From Vigna angularis (Eukaryota; Streptophyta; Magnoliopsida; Fabales; Fabaceae): a stretch of DNA of 64,000 bases. The notes beneath the pieces were generated by a model that saw nothing but the letters and a program-made list of their open reading frames with translations, ran no database searches and was not told the origin of the DNA. This document shows, one piece after another, positions 11,536 through 21,570 of the stretch. A program made the translations under genes and the position numbers. Each line of letters starts with the position of its first letter. Position 1 is the stretch's first letter. The stretch spans positions 44,551,630-44,615,629 of the forward strand of contig NC_068970.1 in assembly GCF_016808095.1 (NCBI RefSeq), in the 5' to 3' direction.

Positions 11536-11866
11536 TGTTAAGAAAATCTCATGCTACACACACTCTGATTATTTTCCTAAAATTGAGTCTCCTATTCATT
11601 GATAATTGAAGGGCTTTAAATAGTTGTGATACTTACAATATAGCGGAAATAAAAATAAACACTGAAAATAAAATATCAACTATCTTAAAATAAAATTTTC
11701 TTAATTGATCATAAAATAATATTGTGCCTAGTTAAACAGAAAATCATAACTACCTATCCCTATTTTATCTCTATGAAATCAAACTAAATATTACTATACC
11801 CAAAACTAATAAAATAAGATTTGAACAAAATTATTAATAAACCTAAAATTTAAGTTTATCCCAACA
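11536..11866 (-). repeat. 5' LTR of copia A
   Basis: 331 bp, minus strand TGTT...AACA, uninterrupted. It is the reference for the interrupted left LTR. Confidence 0.92.
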
Positions 11867-11871
11867 AAAAG

Positions 11872-12419
11872 AAAATATAAATTATTAAAACAAAAATGAA
11901 GAGTTATGCTATTATTATATTTTGAAATCCATCTATTAAAAATGTTACCAAATTAGTTAGATTTCAAATTCACGTTAACATCAAATTTACTAGTCACCTT
12001 GTGAATACCTCTTATGAAGAGTATGTTAACTTGTTAACAACAGAGGACAAACTAATGTTAAATGTAGAATAAATTTTAAAGGAACAAAAATGAGATGAAA
12101 ACAAAGAAAGAATATGAATATTATCATAAGGAGCTTTGGTGCAACCATTTCACTTAAATGGATCTAGAAAGAAATTGATGCTGGAGTCCAAAATTGGTGT
12201 TTTGGTACAACTTGATGCTTTCACAATTTGTCATTTAAAAAGAGATTGAGCTGCTGAAAAAAAAAATGATAAAAAACACAAATATAATCAAAAGCACACA
12301 ATATTCTAGGATTAACCAACAAAATACAATTTGAATGTTTTAATAACATCTGTGCTACAATCAAAAACATTAATGCTACAACTCAATAAACTAATCTTTA
12401 ACAAAAACATAATTGTTAA
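11872..12419. other. Intergenic, no gene seen
   Basis: AT-rich DNA between copia A and the broken MULE end. The inner limit of the MULE fragment cannot be fixed and could extend leftward into this stretch. Confidence 0.4.
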
Positions 12420-13388
12420 TGCGACAAAACAAACAACAACACCATAATTTTTTCAACTTTTATTTGTTTATGTAATTTTCGCTTCAACTTCTCGTTCTTC
12501 TTTGTTAGGTCTAGAAGAACTTTGTCTCTTTCAAAACAAACTTCATTTCCTTCCAATTTGTTTTTGTAAAATTACTTCAATTTCAGATTCTCCTTCATCA
12601 ACCAATTCAAAGTAGTTACAATGTGAATTACTCTCTAATAAAAATTACAAACCATTAATAAAAACTTTATCAGTATAAGTAAAGTATTTTCTCACTTACT
12701 GCCCAATTTCTACATATAAAAAATAATCTTCCTTTGTTCTTCAAAGTAGTTGCCTTCAACAACAACAATCTTTCCCCATAGCCACATAATTTTGATGCTA
12801 ACTATGAAGACGATCCACATGTTTGCGACATTCTCGACTCAATGCTCCTATGAGTGCAATCAAATCCTCTATTGTCATATTTCATTTCACTACAACAATG
12901 ATTTCAAAAGTAAATTACGTACATGGTCAAACCCTCTATCCCCAATCCCTCAATTCCCATGAAAACAAAAAAATCATCTTCCTTACGTATCATCCAGAAG
13001 AAGAAAAATTCCAACTCGAACCTTTTCCTCTTCGGGTTTCTTCCAAGGTAAAATGCGGATCTTTTGTTTCACGAACTGCACACCAAGCACACCTCTAATC
13101 ACACAGCTTAGGTGGTATGTTTCAGTTAAAGTAAAGAACCTAAAGAACCCTAAGAGCTTCACTTAAAACAAGCTAACTTTTAATCTTAGAAAAAACATCC
13201 AAAAATTGTACACATGTCATCACATGTGGCACACTGTTAGCCAGGTCATACAAAAATTAACGTCATTGGTGGTCGAGGACTAAATCTGACAGTTTCATTA
13301 AGGAGAGAGATGAAAATGAAGCAAAGTTTGGAATAGGAACTAAACAAAAAATGCATGATAATTCAGAGACCAAAAACATATTTAACCC
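12420..13388 (-). mobile_element. MULE fragment of the same family, one terminus only, with a degenerate GRF zinc-finger gene
   Basis: The right end (about 13200-13388, ending CATATTTAACCC) matches the MULE terminal inverted repeat. Inward, the minus strand matches the plus strand of the 4-kb MULE at about 13950-14440, that is, the GRF zinc-finger gene including its intron with the same GTAAGTGAG donor context. Shared marks include TACTTTGAATtGGTTGATGA and the AAGAACGAGAAGTTGAAG coiled-coil coding segment near 12475. Several substitutions and indels break the reading frame. The left terminus is missing. The fragment is inverted relative to the full MULE. Confidence 0.78.
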
Positions 13389-13523
13389 AATAAAAATAAT
13401 AATTTAATAAATAAAAATCATATGAATTTATGATAATAATATTTATTTGTTTATTTTAAAATTAATAATCCTAAGAAAATAATTTTTGAACTTTTCACTT
13501 AATTATATATAACATTTATTTAA

Positions 13524-13727
13524 GGGTTAAATATGTTTTTAGTCCCTCAACTATTAAGCGATTCTAGTTTTAGTCTCGCTTTCAAACTTTGGTACACTTT
13601 GATCCTTGTCCTTAAGGAAACTATAATTTTTCGTCCTCCAAAACTAATGGTGTTAAAAATAGGTTGAACTAGCTAACGTTTGGCCACATGTGATGAAATG
13701 TTTCCTTGGTAACATTTGCCATGTTGG
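13524..13727 (+). repeat. Left terminal inverted repeat of the MULE
   Basis: About 200 bp, alignable with the reverse complement of 17377-17580, including TCCTTAAGGAAACTATAAT and the segment GGCCACATGTGATG. The divergence suggests an old insertion. Confidence 0.85.
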
Positions 13728-14061
13728 TATTTTTCAATGCAAAGTGATAACATTGCTTTATTAGCTTGATTGGTAAAGTTTGCTTAAAAGTGTGGTATGA
13801 AGGGTGAAGATCTAAGACGAGATCATCATTTAAGCTGGAAAGAAGGATGAAGAACAAAAGGTTGGATTTTGTCTTCTTGAGCATTGGTCTACTTGGTCAT
13901 GTAAGTTCATTTTTGTCTTTCGTGTGAATAGAGGGATGAATTTGGGATATAGGGTTTTGTTGGGACTAAAGGGAACCAACTTCATTTACTTTTGAAATCA
14001 TTGTTGAAGGGAATGAAAGCTAACAGTGGAAGGTTGCACGCAAAGGAGCATTGGTTCAGGA

Positions 14062-14524
14062 ATGTCCCAAACATGTGGATCCTCCTCTCACTTAGCTTCA
14101 AAAATTTGTGGTTTTGGGAAAAGATTGTTGTTGTTGAAGGAAACTACATTGAAGAACAAAGGGAGATTGTTTTATAGATGTAGAAATGGGGCAGTAAGTG
14201 AGAAAATGCTTTACTTATTGTGATGACGTTTTTATTAATGATTTGTAATTTGTTTTGCAGAGTAATTCAAACTGTAACTACTTTGAATGGGTTGATGAAG
14301 GAGATTCTGAAATTCAAGGAAGCTTACAAAGGAAGAGTGAAGAAGTTGAAGTCTGTATTGAAAAGGATAAGGTTGTATTGGATCTAAGGAAGAAGAACGA
14401 GAAGTTGAAGAGGAAATTAGAGCAAGAGAGAAAAAAAATTGAAAATGGTGTTTGTCTTCTTTGTATTGTCATGGGCATTAACAATGATGTTTTGTATTAT
14501 GTTTTTGTTGAAGATAAATTGTAA
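14062..14524 (+). CDS. GRF-type zinc-finger/coiled-coil protein carried by the MULE
   Basis: Two exons, 14062-14193 and 14261-14524, join in phase 0 across a 67-bp intron (A|GTAAGTG ... TTTTGCAG|A) to encode 131 aa. Residues 15-55 form a GRF-type zinc finger: KICGFGK, then GRLFYRCRN, then CNYFEW. Residues about 63-106 are highly charged and should form a coiled coil (KKNEKLKRKLEQERKK); a hydrophobic stretch (about 107-126) follows. In the usual C-x-C-G start the second Cys is Phe18, so one zinc ligand is missing. GRF fingers bind nucleic acid in other proteins such as TOP3A and NEIL3. In the MULE its role is unknown. The frame is intact over both exons and the start codon precedes the conserved part directly. 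A degenerate copy exists at about 12420-13000. Confidence 0.72.
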
Positions 14525-15025
14525 TTAAATTGGTAATGTTGTATTGTAGTAGAACTTTGAAGTGTTTAATTCAATAAAATATTGCAAGTTGAGTTGAATT
14601 ATGCCCTTAGAAGGAAGTATGTGCATTTATGGTTGTAAGTTTATCAGATACCAAATATGATACCAGAAAGCATCACCTGGACTTGGCTGATCAACCTGGA
14701 CTTTTAACAAACAATAGGGGTTCTTACAAGTCATATTCACAATTTATGAGATATGAACTCCCCTAATGTGTTCAAAATAACAACTTCAACAACCAATTTA
14801 AGGCACAATGACTGAAATAGACTATGAAAAATTAAAATAACTCCACGATAAAAAGTCATTGAACAATAAAAAGTGGTTCCTTAGCAGTTTAATTAACATT
14901 GCATGTGGTACTACAAGACAAAAAAGTGGTCCAATATTCTTGTGCCCACTACTAATGGTCTCCCTAAGTGGGTCACATTCAGTACATTAAAGCATTACAA
15001 AAATCACATGCCCTACACTAGAAAT

Positions 15026-17041
15026 TCAATTGCTACTAGCTTTAGACCCTAGAATTTGTGCAACCAGTAGTCTTGTAGATGTTCTTCTTCCTCCTTCATG
15101 CATAGTTGTAGCCCCTCCAGGTTGTGATGCTGATGCAGCCCCTACATCTGTGGCAGCTCCCGTTCCTGATGTTCTTGGACCTTGTGAGGTTGATGCAGAT
15201 GGTCCAGTAGTTGAAGTTTGTCTTGTTGATGTTCTTCCAAATGCCCCATTTGTGGTCTGTTAAAGGAGTAAGGTAGTTAGAATTCACATACTTGTAAATA
15301 ACTCAACTTGTAAATGACATCACCAAGAATAATTACCTTGTTTTTCTGCCCCCTTTTACAACTTCTTACATTGTGTCCATATTCATTATAGCTACTACAC
15401 TTCATACCAATATTTTTCTTGGACAACTTTGAATGGCTTACATATTCATCACATTCTCTTCTTCTTAATTTTTTTGGCCTCCCAAGAGGTGTTTTATAAG
15501 TGGGTGGTAGTAGTGGTGCAGAGTCAAATGTAGGCCAAAGTTGTTGTCCATTGATTGGAATTATTTAAGGTGCATAACAAGTTTGATAAGCATGTTTCTT
15601 GTAATATGGATGAACATAATCTTCTGGGTTTTGTAATTTATAATATATGCAACAACATGTCTGCAAGGTATTCCTACCAAATCCCAAAAGTAACAACTAC
15701 AACTATGATTACTTAGATCAACTACAAACTTGTCCATTGTAAAGCAATGAGTGACTTCAAATTTTGCACCCCTGCCCAAACTGGAAGCCAATTCCCACTC
15801 TTTTTAACTTCCCTATCCGGCCTTTTTTTTTGGTTAAGGCATAACATCACCAGGATATGTGTTTACTTTTTCTCTAAGTGTTGCAAACCTACTCATAATG
15901 TATGACCTAATCCATTCCATCATAGTAATTATAGGTTTGTCTCTTTCTAGTAAAATTGTACTATTAAATAACTCAGACAAATTATTGATCAACACATCAC
16001 ATCTAGGATAAGAAACACATCACATCTAGGATAAGAAATAAATGCATGTTTAGACCAACATTTAGTTGGAATTGTCATTAACCAATTATAAGCATGAGTA
16101 TTCACATTCTTCAACTCACCCATTTTTTTCCTACTCCTGAAAGTATGTTGCCTTGGCAGCCCCCATCATAAGGTCTTTAATGAGCAGACCTCCACCGAAT
16201 TTCTTCTTATAGTTGTTGTACAAATGCCTTAAACACAGCCTGTGTTCCACCCCATTCAAAATCTCCTCAAATACTGTCATTAATCCTTGCAAACAAATCA
16301 CATAATCTTTTAATACATAATCAAATTATACGTAATGTGATAGGGGTTGAAAAGTGTATGAGAGGAGAAGAAAGGCAGGGGGAAGTGAGGCCGAACGATA
16401 TTAACCGTTAAAGCATTCCCCTCTTCCTCTTGGTCATCCATTAGGACGTCTTCTACTTCCACATTCCCCTCCACCCCACCAACATAAGCATCTTCTTCAT
16501 CCACTACGTCATCTTGTTCACCAACACATGCATCTTCTTCATCCACATAACCATCTTCTTCCCCAACATAAACATCTTCTTCATCCACATTAGCATCTTG
16601 TTCACCAACATTAGCGCCTTGTTCATCCACAATAACCTCTTCTTCGTCACCCATATTCACCTCTTCCTCCATCTCCTGTATGTCCACCTCATCTGCCTCT
16701 TCTCCAAAACTAAGAAACTTAACTTCAAATGCCTCACTAGGAACGTGTTGGACATAGATTTCAACCACGCCGTTATTTTCCTCTACATAGTTAGCCAACA
16801 ACATTGCTTCGTTGTCATTACTGAGTATTCTCAGATTGTTCATCAGCTTTTGTTTCGACCCCTTCCACCATAGCTTGAACTCTACATCATATTTGAATTC
16901 TTTAACAAATCTCACTACTTCAAAGTAAGACCACCTGTTGGGATCAATTCCTTTTATAACATGTATTTCTCCTCTCACATATTGTAGTCCGTTATTCTTC
17001 ATGAACTTCCCCATGTGATGTAGAGAAACGTCAAAAACCAT
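15026..17041 (-). pseudogene. MULE transposase, centrally deleted
   Basis: The N-terminal exon starts at ATG 17041 (MVFDVSLHHMGKFM) and has a WSYFEVVRFVKEF segment followed by an acidic repeat rich in VDEED and VGEQD units (about 16440-16640). The next recognisable part begins near 16290 (GLMTVFEEILNGVEHRLC), which in MULE transposases lies well inside the catalytic domain. The DNA-binding region and the first part of the DDE domain are therefore missing. Downstream come CDVLINNLSELFN, MEWIRSYIMSRF, the SWIM finger CSCYFWDLVGIPCRH (near 15660-15700), GRPKKLRRRE and a zinc knuckle C-x2-Y-x3-GHNVRSC. A last intron (15257-15336) precedes a Thr/Ser-rich tail that stops at 15026. At least three in-frame stops and a 23-bp tandem duplication (15992-16037) add to the damage. 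Confidence 0.85.
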
Positions 17042-17376
17042 TGTTAATCCTATATTGTAACATGAAAATTTTACACCCAAAACAAAGCAACAGTAAACCA
17101 AAACCAAAAGTTAAAAATTACCTTCTTTGAATCGCGTTTCTTTGACACCGAATGTAAAAAACACTAGACCCACAACATGAACCCACAACAAGCGCTCAAG
17201 CAAATTGATGGAACACAAACTTACTCACGAAGCGTAATCGCGATTTACCTTGAACCAAAAAGACAATTACCAACCCTAATTTTGATTCGCGTCAAAAAAT
17301 CCCAATTTAACTAAGTAAGAACCCTGATTTCCTTCATCTGATTTAATCATTAACCACATGTCATCAAACATGTAAT

Positions 17377-17580
17377 CACATGCAGCAAACGTTAGCAAGG
17401 AAACATGTCATCACACGTGGCCAGACGTTAGCCAGCTCGGCCTAATTTTAACGCGGTTGGTTTTGGAGGACGAAACATTATAGTTTCCTTAAGGACAAGG
17501 TTCAAAGTGTACCAAAATTTGAAAGATGGACTAAAATTAAAATCACTTGGTAGTTGAGGGACTAAAAGCATATTTAACCC
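17377..17580 (-). repeat. Right terminal inverted repeat of the MULE
   Basis: Inverted counterpart of 13524-13727, ending ATATTTAACCC next to the TTATTTAA target duplication. Confidence 0.85.
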
Positions 17581-17588
17581 TTATTTAA

Positions 17589-20305
17589 ATATATCTTTTA
17601 TTATTTCTTTTCTATTCATATGCTTTGTTTCTTTATTACCTTTTCTACCAAACATATGATAAGAACTATTATATAAGACTAAGTTAAAAATAAATCATCA
17701 GTATATTAACAGAATGTTAATATATTCTTTATGGACTCATAAGATTTATAAATATATCTTTTTATTATAGGAATTATTACTCAATATGCAATATTATTTT
17801 ATAATTTTACATTATTTATCTATTTATATTGATTTAAGTGTTAAAGAGTTTTTATAAGTAGAATTGTTCTTTGTTTCTATGATTGAGTCCAAGCTACCAT
17901 TGCTCTACCTCGTAGGTTCATATGTTGGATATCTTTATTTTCTATCAAAGTACATGTATTAACTTGAAGCCAGATGTAAACTTCAATATTTTCACACCCA
18001 AAGATGTTAATCCATCCGCCATTACAACCTCCATCAAAAAGCACATGGAGACTCTCTTAAATAAATCTGAGGAGAACATCCAATAAGTGGTAACATGATA
18101 TAATAATAAGTTGACAATTGACTGAAGCATATACAAGTATAACATCGTGTCACGTGACACGATGCTAAATTGACATGTGAACCTTTTTTAATTTAAAAAA
18201 TTAAGAAAAAAAGTCATGAACTGATATTTGACAAATTGTTTATGGTTATTAACAGTCTTAAAAAAAACTAAATTAAACAAAATTAACACAAAATTAGAAC
18301 CAAATTAAAACAAAATTCAAAAAATTTAATAAAACTAAAAACCAAATTTTATATATATATATATATAATTTCCTTATAAAAATCACAATCATCCTTAAGA
18401 TAATCATACCCAACAAACCAATCATTTCAATTGTCTACATTTGTGACAACTTGGGGGTTCATTCGTGAATTTAGCAAATAACATAAAGTCACAACTTTTC
18501 AAAGTCAAACTCCCCTTTTCACCGAACTAAACCATTTTATTCCTCGTGTTCTTGTTACCAATTCATCTAAACAAGGAAACCTCCAAGAGTTTCTATAATA
18601 TATTTTCAATATTTCACTTTTTCCTACAATATATTTTCAATATTTCATTTTCTTCAACTTTCAACAACTCAATCATTTTGTTCCCCAATGAAAAAAAATC
18701 ACAAATGTTTTTCTTTTATGGATCTCACATAGAATGTAATTACACCTTTTCATCAAGTAAAATAAACAAAAACATTGAGCTTTTATAATTATTTTCCAAT
18801 TTCGTTATCTTATATCCAAACTAAAAAAAAACCTAAGATATAACTCAACTAAGAAAAATGTTGCACTTAATTAAAAAAAATGGTAGATAACTAAAAATTG
18901 AAATATTAAAATTGTAAACAAATTAATTTTTTTTAAAATATAAGATCAAAATTACAATTAAGCCAGAAACAATTGGTAAAGAAGATAGTGTACAAAAGTT
19001 TCACTAGATAACATAAATAATACTAATATCTTAGAATATTTTCAATAAGAAAATTTTTATAAAACTTTTTTATTGCTGAAATATTGTTTTAAGGTTTTCA
19101 TAAATATAATTATTTAAAAGTTAAAGAAAAATTCTTATATAATTAACCTTATTTAAATTTTAAAAAATGTTTATGAATGATTCAAATCTATACCAATGCC
19201 TTGTTTGGAAGCTTGAAGGTCAATAGTTCAATCACACAACCATTCATATATCAAGAGTGAGCAAAAGGAATTTTTTTTTCAACCTCACACCTAATCCTTG
19301 AACAATAATGTTTACATGGAAAACAAGATAATATAGAAACGTTCGGATATGACAAGGTTTCAATCACATTGACAATCAACTTTTAGTGAAAAATGATGAA
19401 TACATTAGTATTTTGCATAAAAACTAAATATTTTTAGATTTATTTAACCTTAAAACATTTCAGATTCATAATAATATAATTTTCTGTTTAGATAAGTTGA
19501 GGGTGAAGAGTATAAGTATTCTTGTAAAAATGTATTTATAGAACTTCTGATGCTTTAACATGTCACATAATACAAATGGATTTCTAGAAGTTTTAATGTT
19601 TTCATTTTTCAAATAATAAAAATGAAGATTTCAAAAATTTAATTATAAACTTTAAAGTAATTATATGCTTAGTTATCTATAATTACTATTGAATTTGATA
19701 TGAGTGTTTTGTGAGAGAATTATTGGAAAATACACTATTAATGAAACTTGAGTGTAATCAATGCATAAGAAATTGATATCATCTTTAATCTAAAATTTTA
19801 AAGTAATAAGTTTACAAGTCTTATTTATTTTATGATGTTTAACTTTTTCACATTTGAATTTCTAAAAATCTTCTTTTCAAATTTAAGTCCTTTTACATTG
19901 TTACTTTTCCTTGAGTGAAAATATTTTAAACCACAAGTACTCTTTTATTGTATATGGTTTATCATAACGAGACACACTTGTTGAACCTCCATCAGGAGCA
20001 TGGACTCGTGTGAGCTGGTCATCAAGACAAACATTCGTCTTTGATACCAAATGTTGGAAAGATAAATCTTCTCTACATAAATAATATGCAAAATAATGAG
20101 ATGTGCAAAAAGAAAAGAGAAATCAATAGACACCAAACTTTGTAACGTGAAAAAACTTTAATATGAAAGAAAACTTCCACTAATAATAATTAATGAGTAC
20201 AATAGAAGTTCTCTTGTAAATTTCAAAGATCAACAAAAAAAAATATTCTCTTCACCAATAAGGTGGATAACAACACAATAAAATCTTGATAGGTTTTTTA
20301 CTAAA
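17589..20305. other. AT-rich intergenic DNA with possible old LTR fragments
   Basis: No gene supported. An (AT)n run lies near 18351-18366 and a perfect palindrome at 18143-18164. Near 20040-20060 the minus strand reads ...TTTCCAACA followed by TTTGGTATCAAAGAC, which looks like an LTR end plus a copia primer-binding site, so about 20055-20280 may be the remains of an LTR; its partner was not found. Confidence 0.45.
18143..18164. repeat. 22-bp perfect palindrome centred on CACGTG
   Basis: CATCGTGTCAC is followed directly by its reverse complement, with the G-box core CACGTG at the centre. No promoter or gene is adjacent. Confidence 0.9.
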
Positions 20306-20674
20306 CCAACCCAATTACTTTAAGCCTAACTCAACCCCGGAAAACCGACTTGTAAGATAAGGTTTTCACCCACTTATATATTTTTAATTGGCCTTATCTC
20401 TAGTCAATTTGAGACTTCCAACACACCCCGTCACGTCGAGGTTATACATCTCAAGCGTGAAACTAGACATTAATAGATGGTTCGATAGCGAGTGAAACAA
20501 TATGCCCAACAAACAACAAATCTCGCTATGATAAACTCTAACTTCACTCTAATACCATATTAAGAAGCGGACTTAAGCCTAACTCAACCCTACAAACCGG
20601 CTCATAAGATAAGGTTCACACTCACTTATATATTCTAAATTATCTTATCTCTAATCGATCTTGGACTTTCAACA
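20306..20674 (-). mobile_element. TRIM-like mini LTR element
   Basis: Two direct repeats of about 117 bp (20306-20423 and 20558-20674) share the order AACATC/GACTTCC, CTTATCTCTA, CACTTATATAT, GATAAGGTT and TAAGCCTAACTCAACC. On the minus strand the right copy starts TGTTGAAAGTCC and is followed by a primer-binding-like TGGTATTAGAG (20547-20557). A G-rich polypurine tract GACGGGGTG (20424-20432) precedes the left copy. The internal part is only about 134 bp and non-coding. The order LTR, PBS, short spacer, PPT, LTR is that of a TRIM. The outer boundary of the left copy is approximate and no target duplication is evident. Confidence 0.7.
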
Positions 20675-21570
20675 TCTATATCTTACATTAGTAGTCATGG
20701 ATGTGGTACGAGGTTCAACACTACATGATTATCAACAACTTGGTTTCTTATATATGTTTAACTACCAAACTCAATAGTGAGTCCTAAACGTCAAGGAGGT
20801 CTAGTAGGAGATATACTAAGTCACATTGATATTCAATTAAGTAATTGATTCATTTTAGTTCTTTCATGGAAACTATAATATCATGATCATACCATGTGAA
20901 TTGAGTACAAATTAACATATATAAAACAACTTTTTCTTCACCTCCTTCGCAGTATTATAAGTGTATTTTATACTTAATTAGAAAAATATGAGAAGTTAGC
21001 TGATGCGTTAATTAATCTATGAAAAAATAGATCAGATTTAGTTGTTGAATATGTAAAACTAATAATAGGTCGTAATTGCACACCTTTCTTACACCTTCAA
21101 AAGTTAAAATCAACATTTTATCTTTTACAAGACTAAATTGATAATTTGTCTTAAATTAGTCATTTTTCCCAATTTATTAGCATTGTTTGATTCCAAATTG
21201 CGGTCTAGATTTTAATACAAATTATGAAATGTCAAGGCAATATGTTCAAGGTCAAGCAATGAACTGAAAAGTTAATGAAAGGTTAATGCTACTTAAAGAT
21301 TATGAATCACAGCAATGCTTCTACTTTTTCATTAAACACAGATTTGACCTTTTCCATAGAAAATTGATCAATTTATACAAGACATGACCAACGGCTAATA
21401 TATAAAAACCCGTAAATGACTAAGAATCTATACAGAAACATGTGAAATTGAGTGTGTGGACAGGAAGAGCTATGCAATTTCAAAAACCTTTACAACGAAT
21501 TGGCAGCTACAATTACAATGGGTCATCAAATTGATTTGTACCCATAGAAGATTCTCTGTTTGAATAATGG
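20675..21570. other. Intergenic and 3' region of the copper ATPase gene
   Basis: No gene seen. The part next to 21571 presumably contains the 3' UTR of the ATPase gene. Confidence 0.5.

Larger units (their letters stand above)
9198..11866 (-). mobile_element. Ty1/copia retrotransposon A, internally deleted, with intact target duplication
   Basis: The element lies between two LTRs that start TGTT and end AACA, flanked by the same 5-bp direct repeat AAAAG (9193-9197 and 11867-11871), so insertion boundaries are certain. It runs on the minus strand: the primer-binding site TGGTATCAGAGC (initiator tRNA-Met type) sits directly inside the right, 5' LTR. The body holds gag, a zinc knuckle and a protease-like segment, then jumps to the 3' LTR; integrase, reverse transcriptase and RNase H are missing. 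It is related to element E at 42706-46057, with a similar gag start and LTR. The 3' LTR carries a MULE-type insertion. Confidence 0.92.
13524..17580. mobile_element. Mutator-like element (MULE) with two convergent genes
   Basis: A 4057-bp element whose ends, GGGTTAAATATGYTTTTAGTC and its reverse complement, begin inverted repeats of about 200 bp. It is flanked by a perfect 8-bp duplication TTATTTAA (13516-13523 and 17581-17588); MULEs make 8-11 bp duplications. Inside are a plus-strand gene for a GRF zinc-finger protein (14062-14524) and a minus-strand MULE transposase pseudogene (15026-17041), facing each other across about 500 bp. The long TIRs, the SWIM-type zinc finger in the transposase and the duplication length together place it in the Mutator superfamily. 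The transposase lacks its central part, so this copy is non-autonomous. Confidence 0.9.

Noticed and set aside
16514..16873. A plus-strand frame of 119 codons rich in Ile/Phe
   Set aside because: It is the complement of the acidic Asp/Glu repeats of the MULE transposase; such repeats force an open frame on the other strand.
20055..20280. A possible copia LTR with primer-binding site TTGGTATCAAAGAC
   Set aside because: No second LTR, no coding trace and no target duplication, so I mention it only within the intergenic entry.
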